Origin: Lachnospiraceae bacterium
GTDB lineage: Bacteria > Bacillota > Clostridia > Lachnospirales > Lachnospiraceae
Assembly: GCA_017446125.1 (NCBI GenBank)
Contig: JAFSRL010000198.1
Location: 1 to 15,526, forward strand
DNA length: 15,526 nucleotides
Reading direction: 5' to 3'
Shown: piece after piece, positions 6,602-14,722 of the stretch
Position numbering within the stretch: the first letter of the stretch is position 1
Layout of the letters: every line of letters starts with the position of its first letter
Translations under genes and position numbers: made by a program
The notes under the pieces: generated by a model
Seen by the model: the letters and a program-made list of their open reading frames with translations, nothing else
Databases searched by the model: none
Told to the model about the DNA's origin: nothing

Positions 6602-7680
6602 TGTGCCGCACCTCCCTTCGTTCGCTCCAGCTTATAGTTGATGAAAAATTCCGATCCGATTAAGAAGAACAGAATGATGCCGGTGATGATTTCGGAGGCG
6701 TTTTCATTCAACGAAAACTGCGTCGCAATCTGAATGGCTCCCTGCTGCATGAACGCAAGGAAGGCGGAAACCAGCGCCATCGCAAACGCGTTGAAGTGCG
6801 CCATCCAGGCAACGATGATTGCGGTGAATCCTCTCCCACCCGTGATGCCCAGGGAGATGGTGTGGGAGGCCCCGCACACGATGATGGCCCCTGCCATACC
6901 GCAAATCCCGCCGGAAATCATCATTGTACGCATAATCACCTTCCTGACGTTGATTCCGACATAACGCGCCGTATCCTTACTTTCACCGACAACGGCAATC
7001 TCATAGCCCTGCTTGGAATACCGCATATAAACGGCAACCAGTGCCGTAATCACAAGCACAAGAATGACAATCATCGCGTCGTTCACGCCGAACAGTCTGG
7101 GAAACCAGCCCGCACGGGATGCCTGGTTGATGACACCCACCGAATTGGATCCCTTTGGCGTCTCCCACAGAATGATGGCAAAGTTCGTCAACTGAATCGC
7201 AACGTAATTGAGCATTAACGTAAACAGCGTTTCGTTTGTATTGAGCACCGCCTTGAAAAAAGCGGGAATCAGTCCCCAGATGATACCGGCAAGGGCACTG
7301 ATTATGAGGATGGCAAACAGTAAAACAGCATTCGGAACACTTCCCCCGAAATAAATCATCATCCCGGCCGCCGCGACGCCGCCCACAAGAATCTGTCCCT
7401 CCGCACCGATGTTCCAGAAGCGCATTCTGAACGCCGGGGTTAAGCCGCTTGCGACGACAAGCAACAGCATCATGGACCGGATTGTATTCCAGAACCGGTT
7501 CTTAGACCCGATGGCGCCATCAATGAGTGCCGCGTAAACACGGACCGGATTGTCCTTTGTGATTGCCATGATGACAAGGCCGCAGACAACCAAAGAAAGC
7601 AATACGGCAATCAGGCGGATGGCCCATGCCTTCCCCGGGGAAATGGTATCGCGTTTTGTCAGGTGAAATCCCGTTCTCAT
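6598..7680 (-). CDS. nupP: First permease of a BMP-type nucleoside ABC transporter
   Basis: This 360-residue inner-membrane subunit has a leading hydrophobic helix at about 20-41 and further segments to the C-terminus. The family motif FRMRFWNIGAEGQILVGG lies at 84-101. The cytoplasmic loop KQGYEIAVVGESKDTARYVGINV (split around 225-247) should contact the ATPase. It corresponds to NupP of the Bacillus subtilis guanosine transporter NupNOPQ. Start and stop overlap the neighbouring transporter genes by ATGA at both ends, showing tight operon coupling. Nucleoside specificity is inferred from family and neighbours. Confidence 0.9.
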   Translation of the reverse strand: MRTGFHLTKRDTISPGKAWAIRLIAVLLSLVVCGLVIMAITKDNPVRVYAALIDGAIGSKNRFWNTIRSMMLLLVVASGLTPAFRMRFWNIGAEGQILVGGVAAAGMMIYFGGSVPNAVLLFAILIISALAGIIWGLIPAFFKAVLNTNETLFTLMLNYVAIQLTNFAIILWETPKGSNSVGVINQASRAGWFPRLFGVNDAMIVILVLVITALVAVYMRYSKQGYEIAVVGESKDTARYVGINVRKVIMRTMMISGGICGMAGAIIVCGASHTISLGITGGRGFTAIIVAWMAHFNAFAMALVSAFLAFMQQGAIQIATQFSLNENASEIITGIILFFLIGSEFFINYKLERTKGGAAQ

Positions 7681-9230
7681 GATGTCACCTCCTCTTTGGA
7701 GGTTGTCATCTCCTTAGACATTCCCGTCATCAAAAGTCCGATCTCCTCCTTCGTCACATGACGCGCGTCCACGATACCGCTGACGCGACCGCCGGCAAGG
7801 ACAAGGATTCGGTCACACAAACCAATCAAAACATCCAGATCCTCCCCGACGCAGATTACGGCCGCACCGTTTTTCTTCTGCTCGTTTAAAAGGTGGTAGA
7901 TGGTGTAGGAGGAATTAATGTCCAGCCCGCGGACGGGATACGCGGTCATCAGAACCCGCGGGGAGATGGAGATCTCGCGTCCCACCAAAACTTTCTGGAC
8001 ATTGCCGCCGGACAGACGCCTGACCGGTGTCGCGGTTCCCGGCGTAACCACCTCAAGCTGCTTTATGATCCGCTCCGCCAGGTCCTTCGGATCCTTGCGG
8101 TTTGCAAAAAAGCTCCTGCCCTTCCTGAAAGAGCGCAGCATCATGTTGTCGGTCATATCCATGCTGCCCACCAGCCCCATGCCGAGCCGGTCTTCCGGAA
8201 CGAAGGACAAAGAAATCCCCATTTTCCGGATCTCCTCGACGCTCTTACCCGTAAGCGATGTCTTTTCCGCATCCGGCGGGTAGTAATTGATTTCACCGCT
8301 TTGCAAAACCTGAAGTCCCGCAATGGATTCCAAAAGCTCTTTTTGTCCGTTTCCGGAAATGCCCGCAATGCCTAAAATCTCTCCGCTGTTCGCCGTAAAC
8401 GAGATGTCTGTCAGGACATTTCTTCCGTCCGCACCCGTTACGGTGACATGCTCCATCTCAATGCGCCTCTCCGGGGAAACGGGATCTTCTCTTCCGAAAT
8501 CCAGCTCCACCTTCTCCCCGACCATCATTTCCGTCAAAGAGTCGACGCTCGCGTCCTTTGTATCCACCGTTCCGATGTACTTTCCCTTGCGCAGAACAGA
8601 AACCCGGTCCGAAATCTCAAGCACCTCATTCAATTTATGAGTGATAATGATAATGGATTTTCCCGCCGCCTTCATGTTGCGCATCACGGCAAACAGTTTT
8701 TCCGTTTCCTGCGGTGTCAGCACCGCGGTCGGTTCATCCAGAATCAGAATCCGGGCGCCGCGGTATAAAACCTTGACGATCTCCACCGTCTGCTTCTGCG
8801 AAACGGACATGTTATAGATTTTTTCCTTCGGATTCAGATCAAATCCGTATTCCGACACGACCTTGCGGACATTCTCCTCCACCTGCTGCATATGAAGACG
8901 CGCCTCGCCCTCCATGCCCAGAATGATGTTTTCCGCGGCGGTCATGATTTTGATCAGCTTAAAATGCTGGTGCACCATACCGATCCCCAAATCAAACGCG
9001 TCCTGCGGGGAACGGATACTGACCGTTTTTCCGTCAATGCACACCTCCCCGTCATCCGGATAATAGATGCCGGAGAGGATGTTCATTAACGTCGTCTTGC
9101 CGCTGCCGTTTTCGCCCAGGATGGAGAGGATCTCCCCGCGTTTTAAGGAAAGATCCACTCCGTCGTTCGCCACGACCTCGCCAAAACGTTTCGTGACATG
9201 TTTTAATTCCAGAATTGTTTCGGAAGCCAC
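7677..9230 (-). CDS. nupO: Double-domain ABC ATPase of the nucleoside transporter
   Basis: This 517-residue cytoplasmic ATPase has two fused nucleotide-binding domains. Domain 1 shows Walker A GENGSGKTT (39-47), Q loop VHQHF (86-90), signature MSVSQ (141-145), Walker B ILILDEPTA (161-169) and switch His198. Domain 2 has the degenerate Walker A GISGNGQKE, signature LSGGN (406-410) and a Walker B, VLMTAYPVRGLD, lacking the usual catalytic Glu; this asymmetry is normal for the sugar/nucleoside ABC class. The start is GTG at 9230, immediately after the TAA of the lipoprotein gene, with AGGTGG as ribosome site inside the lipoprotein's last codons. It energises the two permeases encoded downstream. 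Confidence 0.92.
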   Translation of the reverse strand: MASETILELKHVTKRFGEVVANDGVDLSLKRGEILSILGENGSGKTTLMNILSGIYYPDDGEVCIDGKTVSIRSPQDAFDLGIGMVHQHFKLIKIMTAAENIILGMEGEARLHMQQVEENVRKVVSEYGFDLNPKEKIYNMSVSQKQTVEIVKVLYRGARILILDEPTAVLTPQETEKLFAVMRNMKAAGKSIIIITHKLNEVLEISDRVSVLRKGKYIGTVDTKDASVDSLTEMMVGEKVELDFGREDPVSPERRIEMEHVTVTGADGRNVLTDISFTANSGEILGIAGISGNGQKELLESIAGLQVLQSGEINYYPPDAEKTSLTGKSVEEIRKMGISLSFVPEDRLGMGLVGSMDMTDNMMLRSFRKGRSFFANRKDPKDLAERIIKQLEVVTPGTATPVRRLSGGNVQKVLVGREISISPRVLMTAYPVRGLDINSSYTIYHLLNEQKKNGAAVICVGEDLDVLIGLCDRILVLAGGRVSGIVDARHVTKEEIGLLMTGMSKEMTTSKEEVTS

Positions 9231-10493
9231 TTAATCCACCTGTGAATCGATGCCGTCGATGATCAGATCAAATGCCGGTGCGCTGGCAAGCTCTGACTCG
9301 TGGAAGTATCCGTCGGAAACATAGGCTGCATACTTTTCGTTGTCGCCGCCTTCCGTGATCAGATCCTCCAGGCTCTTGCCGCCCACGGTAAATGTCGAGG
9401 TATCAAAGACATGGAATGTGCCTGCGGTGAGCTGTGCTTCAATCTCTTCCACCTTTTCCTTCGTGCCTTCCGCAACCACGCCTTCATTCAGCTCGGTAAT
9501 CAGATTGACGCCCTCCGGGTATCCCTTCGCCCAGTCCACGTCGATTGCGTTGCCGTCGATGACACACTGCACCGCATAGGTGTAGTATTTCGACCAGTCC
9601 ATGGTCGCGCTTGTCAGCGCCTGATCCGGTGCCGCGGAAATCATGGAGATGTTATAACCGACACACGGAACGCCCTCTTCCTGGCAGCCCGTGGGAGCAC
9701 CCACGGTGTCCGCATGCTGCGAAATCAGGACCGCGCCGTCCGCAATGAGCTGCTTTGCGACTTCCTTCTCCAGCGACAGATCCGCCCAGCTGTTGGTATA
9801 CTTAACGGTCATGGTAACGGACGGGCAGACGCTGCGTGCGCCCAGGTAGAACGATGTGAAACCGGAAATCACTTCCGCGAACGGGAACGCGCCCACGTAA
9901 CCGATCTTCGCGTCTTCCGGCAGGATGTCGCCGTTATCGATCATCTCGTTCAGCTTCATTCCGGCAACGACACCGGAGACGTAACGGGACTGATAGATTG
10001 CCGTGAAATAGTTGTGGAAATTGGTCAGACCGCTTGACGCTGCCTGGTATCCCGTCGCGTGGCAGAACTCGACCTCCGGGAATTCCCCGGCCGCCTGCAT
10101 CATGTAGGTCTCATGTCCGAAGCTGTTTGCGAAGATGATGTTGCAGCCCTGGTCCACAAGGTCCGTTGCCGCCTCATACGCCGCCTCGGTCTCCGGGATG
10201 TTCGTCTTTAACAGCACCTGGTCATCGGAAAGGCCCAGCGCCTCCTTCATGCCGTTGATGCCCTTCAAATGCGCCTCGGTGTACCCTTCGTTCTCGTCAC
10301 CGATGGTGATAACACCCACCTTGATGGCGGACGCGTCCGTTGCCTCGCCTGCGGCCGCTCCTTCGGAAGAAGCCTCCTGTGTACCGCCGCCTGTGGTGCC
10401 CGAATTTCCGCCTGCGGAATTGCCCCCGCAGCCCGCAAGCGTGACCGCCATGAACACAACCGCGAGCATGCCACTGATCAGTTTCTTTTTCAT
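9231..10493 (-). CDS. bmpA: BMP-family nucleoside-binding lipoprotein
   Basis: This 420-residue substrate-binding protein captures nucleosides outside the membrane for the ABC transporter encoded next. A signal peptide (MKKKLISGML then a hydrophobic stretch) ends in the lipobox LAGC, with C22 as the lipidated residue. A Gly/Ser/Ala-rich linker (about 23-52) precedes the BMP/PnrA-like fold that begins IKVGVITIGDENEGY. Strong ribosome site AGGAGG lies five bases before the ATG. The protein parallels NupN of Bacillus and PnrA of Treponema. It is the first gene of the transporter set and has its own upstream promoter candidate, so it can be expressed apart from guanine deaminase. Confidence 0.92.
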   Translation of the reverse strand: MKKKLISGMLAVVFMAVTLAGCGGNSAGGNSGTTGGGTQEASSEGAAAGEATDASAIKVGVITIGDENEGYTEAHLKGINGMKEALGLSDDQVLLKTNIPETEAAYEAATDLVDQGCNIIFANSFGHETYMMQAAGEFPEVEFCHATGYQAASSGLTNFHNYFTAIYQSRYVSGVVAGMKLNEMIDNGDILPEDAKIGYVGAFPFAEVISGFTSFYLGARSVCPSVTMTVKYTNSWADLSLEKEVAKQLIADGAVLISQHADTVGAPTGCQEEGVPCVGYNISMISAAPDQALTSATMDWSKYYTYAVQCVIDGNAIDVDWAKGYPEGVNLITELNEGVVAEGTKEKVEEIEAQLTAGTFHVFDTSTFTVGGKSLEDLITEGGDNEKYAAYVSDGYFHESELASAPAFDLIIDGIDSQVD

Positions 10494-10500
10494 ACGTACC

Positions 10501-10609
10501 TCCTCTCAGGTTGAAAAATAATTATGAAACAAATTAATCGTAACGAACCAAAAAACCTCTTGTCAATGAATATTATAATGTCAAGTTTCTATCGGTTTTT
10601 CCTCTCAGG
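10501..10609. repeat. Ten-base direct repeat at both ends of the guaD-bmpA gap
   Basis: TCCTCTCAGG occurs exactly at 10501-10510 (part of the bmpA ribosome-site region on the minus strand) and at 10600-10609 (just after the guanine deaminase stop). On the coding strand it reads CCTGAGAGGA. The second copy can form a small TTCCT/AGGAA hairpin. Significance unknown; two exact copies 99 bp apart may be coincidence. Confidence 0.3.
10537..10566 (-). promoter_or_regulatory. Promoter candidate for the nucleoside transporter operon
   Basis: A perfect TTGACA -35 box (10566-10561) is followed after 18 bp by TACGAT (10542-10537), on the minus strand. Transcription would start near 10530, about 37 nt before the lipoprotein ATG. 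A second TTGACA lies upstream at 10584-10579, followed almost at once by TATAAT (10577-10572), which has no properly spaced partner. No purine riboswitch fold is visible in the short leader. Confidence 0.55.
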
Positions 10610-10621
10610 AAGCGCAGGCAC

Positions 10622-11899
10622 TTAAAAGAGCTTCACGCCCTGCACGTACTTGTGCAGAACACTCCCCTCATGACCTAAGTAAATAAACCGCTCCAGGCGC
10701 TCCTGAGGTGTGAGCTCCTTCATCAACGGTGTCGGGATGCCGTGCTCGTCTAAGACCAGCGCGTCCGCAGCAAAGCCTTCCGCAAACGAACCGACCTTTC
10801 CAAAGAACGCCCCTCCTCCGGCGGTCGCCAAAAAGAATGCTTCCGCAAAGGTCAGCCACGGCAGCTCACCGTCCACAAGCCGCCACCGAAGCTTCGAGTG
10901 CTGCACCGCTTCGCGGATGGTGGTAAATAAGGAAACGGTTGCGCCGCCCGCCACATCCGTGCCCAGCCCCACATGCACGCCCTCGTCAAGATACCGGCGC
11001 ACGGGCGCGATGCCGCTGGCAAGGTTCGCGTTGGAATCCGGGCAGTGCGCGACAAAGGTGCCGCGGCGCTTCATCAGGCGCACTTCTTCATCCGGCGAAT
11101 GATTGCAGTGCGCCATGATTGCCTTTCCCTCGCTGCCGAAGAGATGGAATCGGTCATACGCGTCGCCGTAGTTTGCGCTGTCGGGACTCAACTGCTTCAC
11201 CCACTCAATCTCCGAATAGTTCTCCGACAAATGGGACTGCACGGGAAGCCCCCGTTCCTTTACAATCGCTCCCAGCCCTTCCATCAATTCATCGGAACAG
11301 GAAGGAACAAACCTGGGCGTGATGATGGGATGCGTATTCTGAAAGCGTCCCGCCACCTCGTCAAGCCAGGCAATCGTATCCTGCACGGATGCCTGCGCAC
11401 TTTCCTCGCGCAAAATGTCCGGAGAATGGCGGTCCATGTTGACCTTGCCCACGTAGGAAACAAGCCCCGTTTCCTCCATCGCTTCCATCAGGCGGATGGT
11501 TGCCTCCTTATGGATGGTCGAGAACATCACGGCACGCGTCGTCGCGGACCTTCTTAAATCCTGCGTGAAGATTTTGTAGGCTTCTTCGGCGAACGCCGCT
11601 TCCTTATATCTTGCTTCGATGGGGAAGGTGTGTTTGTTTAGCCAGTCCAAGAGCTCCTCATCCATCCACATGCCGCGAAACGCGTACTGCGGCGCGTGCA
11701 GATGCAGGTCGATCAGACCCGGAATGATGAGGTGTCCCGTATAATCATGAATGGGTGCATTTGCAAAAGACGCGGGTACCTCGGGAAAAACCCCCTTGGA
11801 TACACCGTCCTCGACGATCAAAACGCCATCCTTCCAGGTGGAAAGTTTCGAAGGCGTTTCGGAATATAAGATGTCTCCTTTCAGGATGAAGCGGCTCAT
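10622..11899 (-). CDS. guaD: Guanine deaminase
   Basis: This 425-residue cytoplasmic amidohydrolase converts guanine to xanthine and ammonia (EC 3.5.4.3). Zinc ligands are visible: H66 and H68 in LIDLHLHAPQYAFRG, H223 in QSHLSENYSE (with catalytic E226), H264 in MAHCNHS and D315 in GTDVAGG. R196 in TPRFVPSCS and the APQ segment after HxH are characteristic of guanine deaminases compared with related chlorohydrolases. Length matches the family. Start ATG at 11899 is preceded by GGGGGG. It lies upstream of the nucleoside transporter genes with no convincing terminator in between, and divergent from adenine deaminase, so imported guanine and guanosine-derived guanine would feed it. Confidence 0.94.
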   Translation of the reverse strand: MSRFILKGDILYSETPSKLSTWKDGVLIVEDGVSKGVFPEVPASFANAPIHDYTGHLIIPGLIDLHLHAPQYAFRGMWMDEELLDWLNKHTFPIEARYKEAAFAEEAYKIFTQDLRRSATTRAVMFSTIHKEATIRLMEAMEETGLVSYVGKVNMDRHSPDILREESAQASVQDTIAWLDEVAGRFQNTHPIITPRFVPSCSDELMEGLGAIVKERGLPVQSHLSENYSEIEWVKQLSPDSANYGDAYDRFHLFGSEGKAIMAHCNHSPDEEVRLMKRRGTFVAHCPDSNANLASGIAPVRRYLDEGVHVGLGTDVAGGATVSLFTTIREAVQHSKLRWRLVDGELPWLTFAEAFFLATAGGGAFFGKVGSFAEGFAADALVLDEHGIPTPLMKELTPQERLERFIYLGHEGSVLHKYVQGVKLF

Positions 11900-11943
11900 G
11901 GTACCCCCCTAACGCCGTCTTGAAATCTTAAAATTCCATAAAC

Positions 11944-11972
11944 AGCATACCATAGACAGGCAGTTTTCGCAA
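11944..11972 (-). promoter_or_regulatory. Promoter candidate for guanine deaminase
   Basis: TTGCGA (11972-11967) and TATGCT (11949-11944) lie 17 bp apart on the minus strand, giving a leader of about 40 nt. The boxes are imperfect but spacing is ideal. The rest of the divergent spacer (11973-12138) is AT-rich. I could not pick a convincing promoter for the plus-strand adenine deaminase there; TAAAAT at 12066-12071 is the best -10 and lacks a good -35. Confidence 0.5.
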
Positions 11973-12128
11973 TCGAATTCTAATTAAATTTTTTATTATC
12001 AGAGAAAATCAAAAAAATTTTTAGAGAATTTTGTAAAAACCCTTCCCTTTTTCGGTATTTTTCGATAAAATATAGACAATCACTGATCTAAAACGCAACC
12101 CTTTGACCAACTGTTTCAAACAGAAAAT

Positions 12129-12141
12129 GAGGTATTCTATG
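12129..12141 (+). promoter_or_regulatory. Ribosome site fixing the adenine deaminase start
   Basis: GAGG at 12129-12132 lies six bases before ATG at 12139. Two in-frame starts further upstream, TTG at 12103 and ATG at 12127, have no comparable site, so 12139 is the preferred start. Confidence 0.6.
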
Positions 12142-13845
12142 CGGTATGATGAGTTCAAGAAGATATCCAAAGTCACGTTAGGAAAGGCAAAGGCGGACCT
12201 TGTGCTGCGAAACGCAAGGATTGTCGACGTCTTCACCGGCGAAATCGTCAAGAGCTCCATTGCAATCAAGGACGGTCTTATCGCCGGCGTTTCAAAGCGC
12301 TACCGGGGCAAAAAAGAGATCGACTTAAACGGTAAGTATGTGGCGCCCGGATTCATCGACGCGCACCTGCACTTGGAGTCCTGCATGGTCTCCCCGAACG
12401 AAACCGTCACAACCGCCGTCAAGGCAGGGACCACCACCTTCATCGTCGACCCGCATGAGGCGGCAAATGTCTCGGGTGCGGACGGCATCAATTATATCTT
12501 AGACCAGACGGAGAAGTCCCCCGCGAACGTCTTCGTGATGATGCCCTCCTGTGTGCCGGCGACCATGATTGACGACAACGGCTGTCTGTTCGCGGCAAAC
12601 GACATGTACCCCTATGTGGGCAATCCCAGAATCCTGGGGCTTGGCGAAGTGATGGACGACCCCGCGGTCATCCACGCGGACCAAAGAATGTTTGCGAAGC
12701 TTGATTTGTTTGAACACCGCGTCATCGACGGGCATGCGCCCTATCTCCCCAACATGGAGCTTTCCGCCTATAAGATGGCGGGCGTCGATACGGACCACGA
12801 GGCGACGACCTTTGAATACGCGCTGGAGGAGGTGCGGCGCGGTATCCACGTGCACATCCGCGAAGGCAGCGCCGCAAGAAACGTTGAAGCGATTGTAAAG
12901 GGCATCGTGCGAGAGAAGCTCGACACCGAGCACTTCTCCTTCTGCACGGACGACAAGCACATCGAGGACATTTTGCGCGACGGACACATCTCCTATAATG
13001 TGCGCCTTGCGATCAAGCTCGGACTCGATCCCATCAAGGCAATCAAGATGGCGACGATCAACACCGCAAAGCTCTACGGCTTGAAGCACTTGGGTGCCAT
13101 CTCCCCCGGCTACCAGGCGGACCTTGTCATTCTGGATGACTTGAAGAAGGTGAAGGTCTCTGACGTCTACTACAAGGGCGTCAAGGTGGACCAGAAGATG
13201 AAGCCCTATGTGCGCAAGTGCCCCGCCCGCTTAAAGAAGACGGTGCACCTTGATAAGGTGAGCGAAAAGGATTTTGTCCTTCCCATCCGTACCGCAAAGA
13301 CGCATGTCATCGGGCTGCAGAAGGGACAGATTACCACAAGCGATCTCGAGGTCTCGTTTAAGAAATGCGCAAACTTCCTTCCTTCGGACGGCTACTCGAA
13401 GGTTGCCGCCGTGGAGCGCCACAAGAACTCCGGCAAGATTGGTGTGGGCATCGCTTCCGGCTACGGTGTGAAGGGCGGCGCGATTGCATCGAGCGTCTCC
13501 CACGATTCGCACAACATCATCGTCATCGGGGACAACGACCGCGACATGGCGATTGCGGTCAATGAGCTCATCCGCACACAGGGCGGCTATGTCATCGTGG
13601 AAAACGGCAAGGTCTTCGAGACCCTGCCTCTGCCCATCATGGGCTTGATGAGTGACGCGGGCTTTGCCTCCGTCAACAAATCCTTACAGAAAATGAAAAA
13701 GAAGGCGATTCAGATGGGCGTCGACAAGGACATCGATCCCTTCATCACGCTCTCCTTCCTCGCCCTGCCCGTCATCCCCGCCCTGCGCATCACGCCGCGA
13801 GGGTTGTATAAGCTGGATGATCGCGGGCTGCATCAAGTAGATTAA
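12139..13845 (+). CDS. ade: Adenine deaminase
   Basis: This 568-residue cytoplasmic metalloenzyme converts adenine to hypoxanthine and ammonia (EC 3.5.4.2). Counting from MRYDEF, the N-terminal amidohydrolase domain shows HxH at H76/H78 in GFIDAHLHLESCM, E170 in GLGEVMDDP, H199 in DGHAPYL, H220 in TDHEAT, and the FCTDDKH motif (D271, D272). These fit the binuclear metal site of bacterial adenine deaminases. The C-terminal part (about 390-568) is the separate domain unique to this family, with GYGVKGGAIASSVSHDSHNI. Length is typical. It is the only plus-strand gene and diverges from guanine deaminase, so a shared control region of 239 bp is possible. Its stop lies three bases before a long palindrome. 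Confidence 0.95.
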   Translation: MRYDEFKKISKVTLGKAKADLVLRNARIVDVFTGEIVKSSIAIKDGLIAGVSKRYRGKKEIDLNGKYVAPGFIDAHLHLESCMVSPNETVTTAVKAGTTTFIVDPHEAANVSGADGINYILDQTEKSPANVFVMMPSCVPATMIDDNGCLFAANDMYPYVGNPRILGLGEVMDDPAVIHADQRMFAKLDLFEHRVIDGHAPYLPNMELSAYKMAGVDTDHEATTFEYALEEVRRGIHVHIREGSAARNVEAIVKGIVREKLDTEHFSFCTDDKHIEDILRDGHISYNVRLAIKLGLDPIKAIKMATINTAKLYGLKHLGAISPGYQADLVILDDLKKVKVSDVYYKGVKVDQKMKPYVRKCPARLKKTVHLDKVSEKDFVLPIRTAKTHVIGLQKGQITTSDLEVSFKKCANFLPSDGYSKVAAVERHKNSGKIGVGIASGYGVKGGAIASSVSHDSHNIIVIGDNDRDMAIAVNELIRTQGGYVIVENGKVFETLPLPIMGLMSDAGFASVNKSLQKMKKKAIQMGVDKDIDPFITLSFLALPVIPALRITPRGLYKLDDRGLHQVD

Positions 13846-13847
13846 GA

Positions 13848-13922
13848 AGATGACAAAAGGGACGGTTCTGAATGTCACCTGAACTCCAAGGTGACATGTC
13901 AGAACCGTCCCTTTTGTCATCT
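13848..13922. repeat. Long palindrome with 33-bp stem between convergent genes
   Basis: The left arm 13848-13871 pairs perfectly over 24 bp with 13922-13899, then after one bulged base (13898) a further nine pairs join 13872-13880 to 13897-13889, with an eight-base loop. The stem includes AAAAGGGACGGTTCTGA. It can act as a bidirectional transcription stop between adenine deaminase and DUF4956, since AAAA and TTTT lie in the arms. Its near-perfect symmetry suggests a mobile REP- or MITE-like palindrome. No transposase is in the window. Confidence 0.8.
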
Positions 13923-13943
13923 GATTCATAATTCATGGAGAAA

Positions 13944-14005
13944 TGGCGGGCCATGCAGGGGTGTGCTTGGGGAAGCATCGTTGTCGTTTTACGCATGACC
14001 CGCCA
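13944..14005 (-). ncRNA. Candidate folded RNA element 3' of the DUF4956 gene
   Basis: On the minus strand TGGCGGGTCATGC (14005-13993) pairs with GCATGGCCCGCCA (13956-13944): 13 continuous pairs with one G-U wobble. In plus-strand RNA the same position would be a C-A mismatch, so minus-strand transcription is favoured. The 36-base interior holds a second hairpin, TGCTT/AAGCA with loop CCCC (13977-13964). It lies about 40 bp beyond the DUF4956 stop. It may be a 3' UTR structure, a processed small RNA or a repeat. I recognise no known RNA family. Confidence 0.4.
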
Positions 14006-14020
14006 GGGGGAGAATATAAT

Positions 14021-14035
14021 CCGGTGAATCACCGG
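14021..14035 (-). terminator. Small hairpin after DUF4956, weak terminator candidate
   Basis: CCGGTG and CACCGG form a six-pair GC-rich stem around a three-base loop, ten bases beyond the DUF4956 stop. On the minus strand it is followed by ATTATATTCT, a broken T tract, so termination would be inefficient if it occurs. Confidence 0.4.
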
Positions 14036-14044
14036 CTTATAACA

Positions 14045-14722
14045 TTATAATTGGTTTACAACCGTCTGAACCTGTCCCAAAAGGACATCCAGGTTGCCGT
14101 TGCGGCACCTTAAGTCATCGATGAAGGCCTTTTCCTTCTTCGGATCCTTTAACCTTAAGCGGTAGCTCAGCTCATAGAGCGTTCCCATGCCGGTCGTCCG
14201 GACACTTTCCAGGTGCGTGTACTTTGTATAGCTCTTAAACAGATCGTCGAACAGTCCCGTATAATTCAGACTCTCCGGAATCGTGATCTTCAACATCTTG
14301 TCCGCCACGATGGGCTCCGCAAAGCCGATCTTTTCCAAAATGAGCAGTGTCAGCGCAACAAGAAGCGTAACCATCACCGCAAGCGTTAAGTATCCCATGC
14401 CTGCGGCAAGTCCCGCGGCCATCGCAAAAAAGATGTAACCGATTTCCGCGCTTGTTCCGGTCGCGGACCGGAACCGGACCAAGCCAAAGGCACCCAACAC
14501 CGCCACCGACGCGCCCAAGGAGCCGTTCACGATCATGATGACCGAGGTGACCAGCAACGGTAATACCGCTAAGATCACCGCAAACTTTCCCGTCGGCACA
14601 TTGCTCGCCTTATAAACCAGCGCAATGACGATGCCTAAGATGAGTCCCGTGACGAGCGTCATGGCGACGCTTGTCAGACTGAATGTTTCAATGTGAAATA
14701 CACTTTCCAATAACATAATCAA
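14045..14722 (-). CDS. DUF4956 membrane protein
   Basis: This 225-residue protein has four hydrophobic segments in the first 135 residues (about 18-38, 48-68, 72-85 with GASVAVLGAFGLVRFRS, and 96-132). A soluble C-terminal domain follows (about 140-225). The GLVRFRSATGT motif after the third segment is typical of DUF4956 proteins. Its start overlaps the stop of the polyphosphate polymerase-like gene by ATGA, so the two are translated together. Bacterial genes of this family commonly sit beside VTC-domain proteins. A membrane anchor or channel for the polymerase is a reasonable inference, but no biochemical role is established here. Confidence 0.88.
   Translation of the reverse strand: MIMLLESVFHIETFSLTSVAMTLVTGLILGIVIALVYKASNVPTGKFAVILAVLPLLVTSVIMIVNGSLGASVAVLGAFGLVRFRSATGTSAEIGYIFFAMAAGLAAGMGYLTLAVMVTLLVALTLLILEKIGFAEPIVADKMLKITIPESLNYTGLFDDLFKSYTKYTHLESVRTTGMGTLYELSYRLRLKDPKKEKAFIDDLRCRNGNLDVLLGQVQTVVNQL

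Noticed and set aside
10494..10621. Purine riboswitch or PurR boxes before the nucleoside transporter
   Set aside because: The leader is only about 37 nt and lacks the conserved purine aptamer loops. Two CCGA/CGAA-like cores (near 10592 and 10545) are about 45 bp apart, not the roughly 17 bp of true PurR box pairs.
12499..13089. Minus-strand 196-codon frame within adenine deaminase
   Set aside because: It lies opposite the metal-binding half of adenine deaminase and is explained by codon bias of that gene.
13790..14032. Minus-strand 80-codon frame spanning the convergent spacer
   Set aside because: It runs through the long palindrome and the folded RNA candidate into the adenine deaminase 3' end; no ribosome site and no recognisable domain.
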